Assembly: GCF_009905535.1 (NCBI RefSeq)
Contig: NZ_JAAALA010000004.1
Location: forward strand, 1-64,000
DNA: 64,000 bases
Direction: 5' to 3'
Source of the DNA: Caulobacter sp. SLTY
GTDB lineage: Bacteria > Pseudomonadota > Alphaproteobacteria > Caulobacterales > Caulobacteraceae
Part shown: positions 1 through 8,151 of the stretch, in pieces
How positions within the stretch are numbered: position 1 is the first letter of the stretch
How the letters are laid out: each line of letters begins with the position of its first letter
Notes under the pieces: generated by a model
The model's database searches: none
Told to the model about the DNA's origin: nothing
The model's input: only the letters and a program-made list of their open reading frames with translations
Translations under genes and position numbers: made by a program

Positions 1-647
1 GGCGGCGGGGGCGGCGGCGGCGAAGCGAAGCTGTACCGGATGCCGACCGTCACCGACTGGTCGTTGAACTTGCCCGACATCGGACCGGCGGTGCCGGCGT
101 TGGTGAAGTCGAACTCGTCGGTCTGGAAGTAGCGGTAGGTCAGATCGACGTTGATCCGGTCGGTCGCCTTGGCGGTGACGCCGGCGATCGCCTGCCAGGC
201 CCACACCGCGTCGCTGTCGTCGACGATGAAGCGCGGGGCGGTGGTGGTGTCGAACTGGGCGGCCGCGATACCGGCGCCGACGCCGACGAAGGGGCTGATG
301 TCGCCGTCGGGGATGAAATCGACAATGACGTTACCCATCAGCGACCAGACTTCGAAGTTGCCGCCGGTCGGGAACTGGGCGATTTCCGGAATCTCACCCG
401 GGCGGTAGGCGCCTTCGAGTTCGACGCGCCAGTGGGGCGACAGCCGGTAGCCGAGGCGGGCCGCGCCGATCCACTCATCGTCCGGATCGACGTTCGGCTC
501 GGCGCCGACGGCGACCGAGTAGTTTTCGTCGTCAGACCAGTGGTAGCCGAGGTCGATAGCACCGTACCAACCGGAGTCTTGCGCCGCAGCACCAGACGCC
601 ACGAGCGTCGCGGCGATAGCCGCACCCGCCAGAAGCTTCAATTTCAT
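1..647 (-). CDS. OmpA-family outer membrane porin, partial (C-terminus off window)
   Basis: The frame reads leftward from ATG at 647 and is still open at base 1, so about 215 N-terminal residues are visible. It starts with a signal peptide (MKLKLLAGAAIAATLVASG, cleavage near AAAQ). A small eight-stranded-barrel-like domain with alternating aromatic strands follows (GWYGAIDLGYHW, RLGYRLSPHWRVELEGAYR, INVDLTYRYF). At the window edge the barrel ends in RYSFASPPPPP, a proline hinge that in this family joins the barrel to a C-terminal OmpA peptidoglycan-binding domain; that domain would lie outside the window. A purine-rich AGAGGG lies upstream of the start. The structural role (outer membrane to cell wall tether) follows from family knowledge. 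Confidence 0.85.
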   Translation of the reverse strand, partial: MKLKLLAGAAIAATLVASGAAAQDSGWYGAIDLGYHWSDDENYSVAVGAEPNVDPDDEWIGAARLGYRLSPHWRVELEGAYRPGEIPEIAQFPTGGNFEVWSLMGNVIVDFIPDGDISPFVGVGAGIAAAQFDTTTAPRFIVDDSDAVWAWQAIAGVTAKATDRINVDLTYRYFQTDEFDFTNAGTAGPMSGKFNDQSVTVGIRYSFASPPPPPP

Positions 648-811
648 CGAAAGAGCCCTCTCTTGCCCGCGATGCGACGTCTCGTCGCTTCAAACTCAGT
701 TATAGCAATGCAGTAGGCCACGCAAAGTGCCCGCGAAGCCACACCGGAGTTCATTTTTCTGCCATCATCCTCTTTCGAGTGAATTAATCGGCTCACGGTT
801 GCAGTTTCGGA

Positions 812-2587
812 TCACCGTCTGTCGCGTAGCCGACGCCTGCCCCCAAGGGACTCGGGCCGGTTCAGCTCCTTTCGGAATTCATCGCGCCGCTCGTGAATCG
901 AGGCGATCACCAGGCCCATCGGGATACCGATGTCGACCAGGGCGGCCTCGGACAGCTGCAGCGATGCCTCGATGGTCTCCGGCACAGCGTCGGTGGCGCC
1001 CAGGTCATAAAGCCGCTTGGCGTGGCGGGCGTCACGGGCCCGGGCGACGATGGTCAGGTCCGGCTTCAGCTCGCGGGCGGTCGCGACCACTGCCTCGGCG
1101 CCTTCCGGGCTATCCATGGTCACAATCAAGGCGCGGGCGGACTCCAGGCCACAGAGGCGCAGGAAATCGGCCCGCGAGGCATCCCCGAAGAAGATGTGGG
1201 CCCCGACCCGCCGCCCCGATTCGACCAGCCGGGGATCGCGCTCGATGCCGACCCACGGAACCTCGTGTCGGCTCAGCATGTCGCTGACCAGCTTGCCGAC
1301 CCGGCCGTAGCCGATGACCAGAACGGCGCCGCTGTCGGGAACCTCACCCTCGGGTTCGGTGGCGATGCTCTCGGGCTTGGCGGCGGCCCGCCCCCCGGCC
1401 CGGGCGCCGAACAGGGCCAGCACCGGGATGCAGATCATCGAAAGGGTGGAGGCCACCAGGATGGTCTGACCGACCGCCTGGTCGACGACCCCGACATTCA
1501 TGGCGCTGTCGAGGATGACGAAGGCGAACTCCCCGCCCGCCGACAGCAGCAGGGCCGCCTCCAGCGCCACCTTCGACTTCAGGCCGAACAGCCGGCCCAG
1601 GCCATAGACCACCGAGCCGGTCAGCAGCATCAGCCCCAGCGCCATGCCGAGAATCGGCAACGGGTCGGCGATCAGCCGCGACAGGTCCAGCCCGATGCCG
1701 ATGGAGACGAAGAACAGGCCCAGCAACAGGCCCTTGAACGGCTCGATCGTCCGCTCGACCTCATGCCGGTACTCGGTTTCGGCCAGCAGCAGGCCGGCGA
1801 CGAAGGCCCCCAGCGCCATGGACACCCCGGTGAAGGCGGCCAGCAAGCCCGCCCCGATGACCACCAGCAGGCTGGCGGCCATGAACAGCTCCTCGCTCTT
1901 GGCCTTGGCCACAGAGCGCAGCATCGGCCGAAGCGCCAGCCGCCCGACGATGAACAGGGCCAACAGGCCGAGCACCGCTGGCGCAAAGGCCAGTAGGTCC
2001 CTGGCGTCGAAATCGCTCCCATCCTGACGGCCCAGCACGGCCAGGGTGATCAGGATCGGGGCCACGGCCAGATCCTGGAACAGCAGCACGGCGAAGGTGG
2101 CCCGGCCGGCCTGGCTGTGCTGGCGCTTGCTCTCGGCCAGCAGCGGCATGACGATCGCGGTGGAGGACAGGGCCAGCGCCGCCCCGATGGCCGCCGCCGC
2201 CGGGGCCGGCTGACCCAGCATCATGGCCGCCCCGGCGATGGCCGCCGTGGACAGGGCCACCTGAAGACCCCCAAGTCCGAAGACGTATTTGCGCATCAGA
2301 CGGAGCCGCTCCCAGGAGAGCTCAAGCCCGATCATGAACAGGAGGAAGACGACACCGAACTCGGCGAGCTGGGCGATGTCATCGGGGTTGTCGACCGTGA
2401 CGGCGGCGAGCCATGGGAACTGACTGGTCAGGGCGCCCAGGCCGAACGGCCCCAGCACCACCCCGGCGCCGAGGAAGCCCAGGATCGGGCTGATGTTCCA
2501 GCGCCGGAACAGCGGCACAACGATCCCGGCCGTGGCCAGGAACAACACGACATCCTTGTACTCGCCTGGAGAAACTTCTCCCGCCAT
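812..2587 (-). CDS. CPA2 monovalent cation:proton antiporter, KefB/KefC type
   Basis: 591 aa. The first two thirds are a dozen hydrophobic segments of the Na+/H+ exchanger fold (for example LFLATAGIVVPLF, GVVFLLFMIGLELSW). The C-terminal third is a TrkA-N/RCK nucleotide-binding domain with the Rossmann motif VIGYGRVG and a following acidic residue (IERDP). The predicted role is K+/H+ or Na+/H+ exchange across the inner membrane, gated by a cytosolic dinucleotide ligand. The frame stays open to 2668, but ATG 2587 is preferred because GGAGGCGGG sits just before it and homology starts there. It is divergent from the copper-type cassette by 84 bp. No KefF/KefG ancillary subunit gene is adjacent. 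Confidence 0.92.
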   Translation of the reverse strand: MAGEVSPGEYKDVVLFLATAGIVVPLFRRWNISPILGFLGAGVVLGPFGLGALTSQFPWLAAVTVDNPDDIAQLAEFGVVFLLFMIGLELSWERLRLMRKYVFGLGGLQVALSTAAIAGAAMMLGQPAPAAAAIGAALALSSTAIVMPLLAESKRQHSQAGRATFAVLLFQDLAVAPILITLAVLGRQDGSDFDARDLLAFAPAVLGLLALFIVGRLALRPMLRSVAKAKSEELFMAASLLVVIGAGLLAAFTGVSMALGAFVAGLLLAETEYRHEVERTIEPFKGLLLGLFFVSIGIGLDLSRLIADPLPILGMALGLMLLTGSVVYGLGRLFGLKSKVALEAALLLSAGGEFAFVILDSAMNVGVVDQAVGQTILVASTLSMICIPVLALFGARAGGRAAAKPESIATEPEGEVPDSGAVLVIGYGRVGKLVSDMLSRHEVPWVGIERDPRLVESGRRVGAHIFFGDASRADFLRLCGLESARALIVTMDSPEGAEAVVATARELKPDLTIVARARDARHAKRLYDLGATDAVPETIEASLQLSEAALVDIGIPMGLVIASIHERRDEFRKELNRPESLGGRRRLRDRR

Positions 2588-2671
2588 CCCGCCTCCTTGT
2601 TCGCAAGGTCGGCAATATGACCCGGCCCGCCACGGTTGCGGAACCCCGGCAATGGGAATAAGGCGCATTCC

Positions 2672-3061
2672 ATGTCACTGGGCGGGCAATTTCGACAGCA
2701 TCGCGGTCCCGGCGCCCTGCCGGCGATCCTGGCCGTGCTCGCCCTGCTGATGCAGACGCTGGTTCCGGCCATCGCCATGGCCAGTGGGCCCGGCGAATCA
2801 CGCACGGTCGTGCTGTGCACCCCTCAGGGCGAGAAGATCGTCACGGTGCACGATGAGGCGCCGAAGGCGCCTTTCGCCGGCTACAAATGCCATGACTGCG
2901 TGATTGCGGCAGTCACGGCGGTCAACCCGCCCTCGCCTGAGGTCCTGCCGGTGCGCTACGCCGCCGTCGTGCGCCACGAGCGCTCGCGGCTCCAGACCGC
3001 GGTGCAGCCCGCTCGGCTCCCGCCGCGCCCGCCGTCACAAGGCCCCCCTCTCTCCGTCTGA
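2672..3061 (+). CDS. Small exported DUF2946-like protein
   Basis: 129 aa. An N-terminal hydrophobic segment (LPAILAVLALLMQTLVPAIAMA) looks like a signal peptide or membrane anchor. It is followed by a short domain with a CHDC (CxxC) motif and a proline-rich tail. This layout matches the small DUF2946 proteins commonly found beside TonB receptors and copper genes. It is the first gene of a rightward cassette with a TonB receptor 51 bp downstream. The ATG at 2672 is chosen over an in-frame ATG at 2636 because the hydrophobic segment then sits at the usual distance. A metal-related role is inferred from context; the biochemical function is unknown. Confidence 0.7.
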   Translation: MSLGGQFRQHRGPGALPAILAVLALLMQTLVPAIAMASGPGESRTVVLCTPQGEKIVTVHDEAPKAPFAGYKCHDCVIAAVTAVNPPSPEVLPVRYAAVVRHERSRLQTAVQPARLPPRPPSQGPPLSV

Positions 3062-3112
3062 CCTGAGCCCCTCCCGGCGCGTCCGCGCCCTCATGTCTTC
3101 GAGAGAAACTCC

Positions 3113-5185
3113 ATGTCTTCGACCGGCGCGCCGCTGCGCGCTCTTCTGCTGGCCGGCGCCTGCGCGCCCGCCTTTTTCGCCACCGCCGCCCTCGCCCAGG
3201 ACGACGGGATGACGGTCGACAGCGTGATCGTCACGTCTCGCCCCGATCCGGAAGATCCCCCGGTGGTCGGCGACGCCCGCAAGCGGCTTTCCGAGACGCC
3301 CGGCGCGGTGTCGGTCATCTCTCAGGAGTCGTTCGCGGGCCGCCAGGCGCTGGCGCTGGACGACATGCTGCGCGACGCGCCCGGCGTCTACGCCCAGAAG
3401 AAGTGGGGCGGCGATATCCGCATCTCCATCCGGGGGTCTGGCATCGGCAACGCCAACCACAACCGCGGCCTGATGATCGCCCAGGACGGCGTGCCGCTGA
3501 ACGAGGCCGACGGCTATGGCGACAGCCAGCTCGCCGACCCGCTGAACACCCGCTACGTCGAGGTCTATCGCGGCGGCAACGCCCTGCGGTTTGGCGGCTC
3601 GCTGCTGGGCGGGGCGGTCAACATGGTCACCCCCACCGGCCGCGACGCCGGATTCGACGCCCGCCTGCGCATCGACGGCGGAAGCTTCGGCCTGCTGCGC
3701 CAGAATGTGGCGGTCGCCCGGACATTCGGCGATGCCGACGTCTACGCCTCGGTGACCAACCAGACCGGCCAGGGCTGGCGCTCGCAGAGCCAGCAGAAGA
3801 TCCAGTTCGTCTCCCTGAACCTGGGCTACAGCCTTGGCCAGGACCGCGAGGTGCTGCTGACCATCACCGGCTCGAACATCAACCAGGAAATCCCCGGCGC
3901 CCTGACCGAGGATCAGTTCGAGGCCAACCCGCGCCAGACTGCCGCCGGCAACTATAACCTCGACTATCAGCGCAACGCCCGCGGCCTGCGGGGCGTGCTG
4001 CGCACGACCTGGGCGTTCAACGACAATCTGTCGTTCGACGGCGCGGTCTATGGTGTCTGGAAGGACCTGGACCATCCGATTTTCCAGGTCATCGACCAGC
4101 AGAGCCGCAACTGGGGCAGCTTCGGCCGGTTGAACTGGCGGGGCCAGATCGGCGGGCTGAAGGCGGACGCCTATGCCGGCTACTGGCTGCGGACGGGTGA
4201 CCTGGACAGCAACTTCTATGTCAACCTGGGCACCGCCCGGGGCGCGCCGCGCTCGCGCACCCTGCAGAACGCCGATGCGGCCGACCTCTTCGCCGAGGGC
4301 CGCCTGTTCGTCACCGACGAGCTGGCCATCGTGGCCGGCGGGACCTGGGGCTGGGCGAACCGCGACTACGAGAGCTTCGCCATCCCCGGCGTCGGCTCGA
4401 CCTTCAACCTGAAAGCCAGCAAGGACTATGAGTGGTTCGCCCCGCGCATCGGCCTGCTGTGGGAAAACCAGGACGGCATCCAGCTGTTCACCAACCTGAC
4501 CAAGTCGGTGGAGCCGCCGAACTCCGGCTCGATGTCGCCGACCGGCACGGGCTTCGCGCCCGTCGAGGCCCAGGAGGCCTGGACCTTGGAAGCCGGCGCG
4601 CGCGGCCGCACCGGCCCGGTGGTCTGGGACATAACCCTGTACCGCGCCGAGCTGGACGGCGAGATGCTGCAGTTCACGGTCGGCGCCGGCATCCCGGCCT
4701 CGACCTTCAACGCCGACGAGACGACCCACCAGGGCATCGAGGCGGGGATGGACTGGACCTTCGCGCCCGGCTGGCGGCTGCGCCAGAGCTACATGTACTC
4801 GGACTTCCACTTCGAGGGCGACGTCCAGTACGGCGACAACCAACTGCCGATCGTGCCCAAGCACTTTTACCGGTCCGAGCTTCGCTATGAGAACGCGGCC
4901 GGGTGGTTCATCGCGCCGTCGCTGGAATGGTCGGCCTCCGACATCTGGATCGACTACGCCAACACCCAGAAGGCGCCGTCCTACGCGGTCCTAAACCTCG
5001 GGGCCGGCTGGAAGATCAAGGACCGGGTCAGCCTGTTCCTCGATGTTCGCAACCTGACGGACGAGGCCTACGTCTCCAACGTCCAGGCGGTCACCGTCTA
5101 TCCGGCGCCGGGCCTGCCGCAGCCGGCCGTCCTTTGGCCGGGCGACGGCCGGGGGATCTTCGGCGGCGTGACCGTGGCCCTTTGA
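3113..5185 (+). CDS. TonB-dependent outer membrane receptor, metal cassette
   Basis: 690 aa. It has a signal peptide ending at ALAQ, then a TonB-box-like VDSVIVTS and a plug domain with LDDMLRDAPGVYAQ, ISIRGSGIG and VEVYRGGNALRFG, and finally a long barrel. The last residues are GGVTVAL, so the usual terminal Phe is replaced by Leu. The plug resembles ferric-siderophore receptors of the RKRL...PGA type more than classical OprC copper receptors. The neighbours (DUF2946, PepSY, PCu(A)C and SCO1 proteins) argue for metal uptake, with copper the simplest reading. Substrate assignment is inference; the receptor call is firm. Confidence 0.9.
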   Translation: MSSTGAPLRALLLAGACAPAFFATAALAQDDGMTVDSVIVTSRPDPEDPPVVGDARKRLSETPGAVSVISQESFAGRQALALDDMLRDAPGVYAQKKWGGDIRISIRGSGIGNANHNRGLMIAQDGVPLNEADGYGDSQLADPLNTRYVEVYRGGNALRFGGSLLGGAVNMVTPTGRDAGFDARLRIDGGSFGLLRQNVAVARTFGDADVYASVTNQTGQGWRSQSQQKIQFVSLNLGYSLGQDREVLLTITGSNINQEIPGALTEDQFEANPRQTAAGNYNLDYQRNARGLRGVLRTTWAFNDNLSFDGAVYGVWKDLDHPIFQVIDQQSRNWGSFGRLNWRGQIGGLKADAYAGYWLRTGDLDSNFYVNLGTARGAPRSRTLQNADAADLFAEGRLFVTDELAIVAGGTWGWANRDYESFAIPGVGSTFNLKASKDYEWFAPRIGLLWENQDGIQLFTNLTKSVEPPNSGSMSPTGTGFAPVEAQEAWTLEAGARGRTGPVVWDITLYRAELDGEMLQFTVGAGIPASTFNADETTHQGIEAGMDWTFAPGWRLRQSYMYSDFHFEGDVQYGDNQLPIVPKHFYRSELRYENAAGWFIAPSLEWSASDIWIDYANTQKAPSYAVLNLGAGWKIKDRVSLFLDVRNLTDEAYVSNVQAVTVYPAPGLPQPAVLWPGDGRGIFGGVTVAL

Positions 5186-5202
5186 CCCGCTGGAGAGACG
5201 CG

Positions 5203-6513
5203 ATGTCCGGCGACACGCCAAGACCGGCCGGCGACGGCCTCTATCAGGCCTTCTGGCGCTGGCACTTTCATGCCGGCCTGCTGGTTCTGCCGTTCCTGAT
5301 GCTGCTGGCGCTGACCGGCGGCGTCTATCTGTTCCACCAGGAGATCGACAGCGCCCTGCGCCGTGACCTTGAGACGGTGGCGGCCCGGCCCATCGCCACC
5401 GCCCCGTCCGACTGGGCGGTCGCCGCCGAATCGGTGGCCTCCGGCCGGCTGGTTCAGGTCATCCCGCCCGCCGCGCCTGGCCAGTCGGCGCGCATGGTGA
5501 TGGAGGATGGGGTGCGGACCACCGTCTATGTCGATCCGGCGGATGGCTCGGTGCTGGGCCTGGTGCGGGACGGCGGCTTCACCGAATGGATCAGGCGGCT
5601 GCACAGCCTCGAACACTTCGGCTCGGTGGCCAACCTGCTGGTCGAGGTCGTGGCCGGCTGGGCCATCGTGCTGGTCGCCACGGGTGTCTTTCTCTGGCGG
5701 CCGCGCGGCCGCAAGGGCGGGGTCGTCACCGTGCGCGGTCAGCCGCGCCAGCGGCTGTTCTGGCGCGACCTGCATGCGGTGACCGGGCTGTTCGCCGGGG
5801 CGGTGATCGTGTTCCTGGCGGTGACCGGCATGCCCTGGTCGGCCGTCTGGGGCGACAAGGTGCGCGAGATGACCAACGCCGCCGGGCTGGGACGTCCAAA
5901 GCCGCCCGCGGCGGCCACGAGCTGGACGGCTGGTGACGCCGGCAAGGGCCTGCCCTGGGCCCTGCAGGATGGTCAGATGGCCGCGGCCGGTGGGGGCCTG
6001 TCCCTCGACCAGGCCGTGGCGCGGGTCCAGGCCAGTGACCTCGGCCGCCCCTTCGTGCTGTCCATCCCCCGCGAGCCCGGCAAGACCTGGGCCGCCTCGC
6101 ACATGCCGGGGAAGGTGGAGGGCACGCGCACCCTCTATCTGTCGCCGGCCGACGGCCGCATCCTTGCCGACATCGGTTACGACCGCTTTGGCCCGGCGGC
6201 CAAGGCCATCGAATGGGGCATCGCCGTCCACCAGGGTGAACAGTACGGCTGGATCAACCGCTACCTGATGCTGGCCGGCTGCGTGGCGGTCTGGCTGCTG
6301 GGGATTTCCGCTGTCGTCATGTGGTGGAAGCGGCGGCCGAAGGGCCGGCTGGCGGCGCCCCGCCGCCCGGCCAACGCCCGCGCCTACCTCGGGCTCGTTG
6401 CGGTGGTGGCGCCGCTGGCCCTGCTGTATCCCCTGGTCGGCGTCTCGCTGGTCCTGGCCCTCGCCCTCGATCTTGTCCTGCGCCGGTTCATCCCGGCCTT
6501 CCGCACCGCTTGA
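5203..6513 (+). CDS. PepSY-associated transmembrane protein
   Basis: 436 aa. It begins FWRWHFHAGLLVLPFLMLLALTG, the typical first helix of PepSY_TM (PiuB-like) proteins with paired His residues. More helices occur near residues 145-170 and 190-210 and toward the C-terminus (GCVAVWLLGISAVVMWW, then two further hydrophobic stretches). Soluble PepSY-like segments lie between them. Such inner membrane proteins often accompany TonB receptors and are thought to reduce or release metal-chelate substrates. ATG 5203 follows GGAGAG and lies 17 bp after the receptor stop, so co-transcription is likely. The exact reaction is unknown. Confidence 0.88.
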   Translation: MSGDTPRPAGDGLYQAFWRWHFHAGLLVLPFLMLLALTGGVYLFHQEIDSALRRDLETVAARPIATAPSDWAVAAESVASGRLVQVIPPAAPGQSARMVMEDGVRTTVYVDPADGSVLGLVRDGGFTEWIRRLHSLEHFGSVANLLVEVVAGWAIVLVATGVFLWRPRGRKGGVVTVRGQPRQRLFWRDLHAVTGLFAGAVIVFLAVTGMPWSAVWGDKVREMTNAAGLGRPKPPAAATSWTAGDAGKGLPWALQDGQMAAAGGGLSLDQAVARVQASDLGRPFVLSIPREPGKTWAASHMPGKVEGTRTLYLSPADGRILADIGYDRFGPAAKAIEWGIAVHQGEQYGWINRYLMLAGCVAVWLLGISAVVMWWKRRPKGRLAAPRRPANARAYLGLVAVVAPLALLYPLVGVSLVLALALDLVLRRFIPAFRTA

Positions 6514-6524
6514 AGGAGCTCCCC

Positions 6525-7022
6525 ATGAACCGCCTCGCCCTCATCGCCCTGCCGACCCTGATCCTTGCCGCCTGCGGCCCGTCGTCCGGCCCCTCCACGG
6601 TGACCGCCGCCGACGCCTGGTGCCGGGCCGCCCCAGCCAGCGCCCCGGCCGCCGGCTGCTACGTCACCCTGACCGCCAGCGCCAAGGACCGGCTGGTCTC
6701 GGTCGCCACCCCGGCCGCCGCCGAGGGGCAGATCCACACCATGAGCGTCGATGGCGGCGTCATGCGCATGCGCCAGCTGGAGGACGGCCTGGCCCTGCCG
6801 AAGGATACGGCGGTGGCCCTGAAGCCCGGCGGGCTGCACATCATGCTGATCGGTCCCAAGGCGGCGCTGGTCGAGGGCGCGACCCTGCCCATGACCCTGA
6901 CCTTCGAGAAGGCTCCGCCGCTGACGCTCGAGGTTCCGATACGCGCCCGCGTCGCCGCGCCCAAGGCCGGCGACGCCAAGGCGTCGGACGCGGCGGCCCA
7001 TGACATGGGCGACCACCATTGA
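6525..7022 (+). CDS. Periplasmic copper chaperone PCu(A)C
   Basis: 165 aa. The N-terminus (LPTLILAACG) is a lipoprotein or signal sequence. The PCu(A)C copper-binding pattern is visible: IHTMSVDGGVMRM, then about twenty residues later GGLHIM, matching the His/Met set H-M-M-H-M. The family delivers Cu(I) to the CuA or CuB sites of haem-copper oxidases together with SCO proteins. The C-terminus carries an extra His/Met tail (AAAHDMGDHH) that could bind more metal. AAGGAG precedes the ATG, and the stop overlaps the next start (TGATG), implying coupled expression with the SCO gene. Confidence 0.92.
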   Translation: MNRLALIALPTLILAACGPSSGPSTVTAADAWCRAAPASAPAAGCYVTLTASAKDRLVSVATPAAAEGQIHTMSVDGGVMRMRQLEDGLALPKDTAVALKPGGLHIMLIGPKAALVEGATLPMTLTFEKAPPLTLEVPIRARVAAPKAGDAKASDAAAHDMGDHH

Positions 7023-7612
7023 TGCGCCGTTGGATCCTGCTGGGCATGGTGCTGGTCGGCCTGGCGGTGGCCGTGGCGCTGGGCTGGCGGCTTCACGCCA
7101 ATTCCGGACCGGCGCCGTCGAGCCTCGGCGGACCCTTCACCCTGGTCGATCTCGAAGGCCGGCCGGTGACGGAAAAGACCTTGCGCGGCAAGCCGACAGC
7201 CATCTTCTTCGGCTTCACCTTCTGCCCGGAGGTCTGCCCGACCACCCTGACCGAACTGACGGCGGCCATGAAGCCGCTGGGGCCGGACGCGGACCGGCTC
7301 AACGTGGTGTTCGTCTCGGTCGATCCGGAACGGGATGGACCTGAGCAGATGAAGACCTACCTGGCCAACTTCGACCCTCGAATCCAGGGCTTCACCGGCA
7401 CGGTCGACCAGGTCGCCGCAACGGCCAAGGCCTATAAGGTCTACTACCGCAAGGTCCCCCTGGAGGGCGGCGACTACACCATCGACCATTCCTCGGCCGT
7501 CTATCTGTTCGACGCCAAGGGCCGGTTCGTGGCGCCGATCGGCTATGGCGAGGATCACGACCGAGTGGTCAGCGCCCTGCGGGCTGTGGCCCGAGGGCGC
7601 GCGCCGAGTTAG
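7022..7612 (+). CDS. SCO1/SenC copper metallochaperone
   Basis: 196 aa. An N-terminal membrane anchor (RRWILLGMVLVGLAVAVALGW) is followed by a thioredoxin-like fold with the copper-binding CxxxC motif (FTFCPEVCPTTL) and the distal His in YTIDHSSAVYLFD, so all three SCO copper ligands are present. Family role: assembly of the CuA site of cytochrome c oxidase on the periplasmic face. The ATG at 7022 overlaps the chaperone stop; a TTG immediately upstream is also in frame. The stop overlaps the convergent ridA stop by 4 bp (TTAG). Confidence 0.93.
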   Translation: MRRWILLGMVLVGLAVAVALGWRLHANSGPAPSSLGGPFTLVDLEGRPVTEKTLRGKPTAIFFGFTFCPEVCPTTLTELTAAMKPLGPDADRLNVVFVSVDPERDGPEQMKTYLANFDPRIQGFTGTVDQVAATAKAYKVYYRKVPLEGGDYTIDHSSAVYLFDAKGRFVAPIGYGEDHDRVVSALRAVARGRAPS

Positions 7613-7989
7613 CGGACCGCGATGGCCTCGATCTCGATCAAGAGGTTGGGGGCGGCCAGGGCCTTGACCACCAGCAGGGTGGCGGCGGCCGGCGGGTTGG
7701 TCAGCAGGCTCGCGGCGCCGGGGGCGAAGGTCGCCAGCGAGGCTTCCTCGGTCAGGTAGATGGTCAGCTTGGCGATGTCCCCGGTGTCCATGCCGGCGGC
7801 GGCCAGCACGCCCTTGAGGTTGTCGGCGGCGATGGCGGCCTGTTCGGCGACGTCCGTCCCGACGCTGCCGTCGGCGCGGACGCCGACCTGGCCGGAGATG
7901 AACAGCATGCGTCCGGCGGCCGAGGCCTCTACGCCGTGGCTGTAGAAGGGCGGGGCGGCGACGCCCTCGGGGTTGAACTTGCGCAGCAT
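7609..7989 (-). CDS. RidA/YjgF/TdcF family protein
   Basis: 126 aa, the usual length. Family features include FNPEGVAAPPFYSHGVE near the start, LFISGQVGV, a central DNLKGVLAAAGMDTGDIAKLTIYL-type helix and strand, and the C-terminal IEIEAIAVR. Archetypal RidA hydrolyses reactive enamine/imine intermediates, but that activity depends on a conserved Arg near the C-terminus. Here the corresponding stretch (AAPNLLIEIEAIA) lacks an obvious Arg, so this may be a non-deaminating YjgF subgroup. AAGGAG precedes the ATG. The upstream region holds a 22-nt palindromic element shared with a WYL regulator locus 12 kb away. Confidence 0.85.
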   Translation of the reverse strand: MLRKFNPEGVAAPPFYSHGVEASAAGRMLFISGQVGVRADGSVGTDVAEQAAIAADNLKGVLAAAGMDTGDIAKLTIYLTEEASLATFAPGAASLLTNPPAAATLLVVKALAAPNLLIEIEAIAVR

Positions 7990-8025
7990 GGTTGGCTCCT
8001 TTTCGATGGAGCCACCCTGCGCCGG

Positions 8026-8047
8026 CCCTGCTGACAGCCTGCTGTCA
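8026..8047 (-). promoter_or_regulatory. Palindromic operator-like element upstream of ridA
   Basis: Read on the minus strand this is TGACAGCAGGCTGTCA (half-sites TGACAG and CTGTCA, 4-nt spacer) followed by GCAGGG. The same 22 nt occur without mismatch at 19780-19801, between a WYL regulator and a GST gene. It lies 36 nt upstream of the ridA ATG, in the same orientation relative to that gene as the distant copy has to the GST. Probable regulator binding site; the regulator assignment is inference. Confidence 0.65.
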
Positions 8048-8151
8048 ACATGAGGCGGCCGGGCGCCGCCACGTCATCTTCAGCGCGCGTTGACAGCGGC
8101 GGTGCGAACGCCGCCTAATCCCGCAAAACAAATGTTTGAGGGAGCGCGGTC

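Noticed and set aside
674-688. GCGACG-TCT-CGTCGC inverted repeat upstream of the OmpA-like gene
   Set aside because: Short and GC-rich; such repeats arise often by chance here, and no second copy was seen.
3035-4864. A 609-codon open frame on the minus strand
   Set aside because: Antisense to the TonB receptor; Ala/Gly/Val/Arg-rich product with no recognisable domain.
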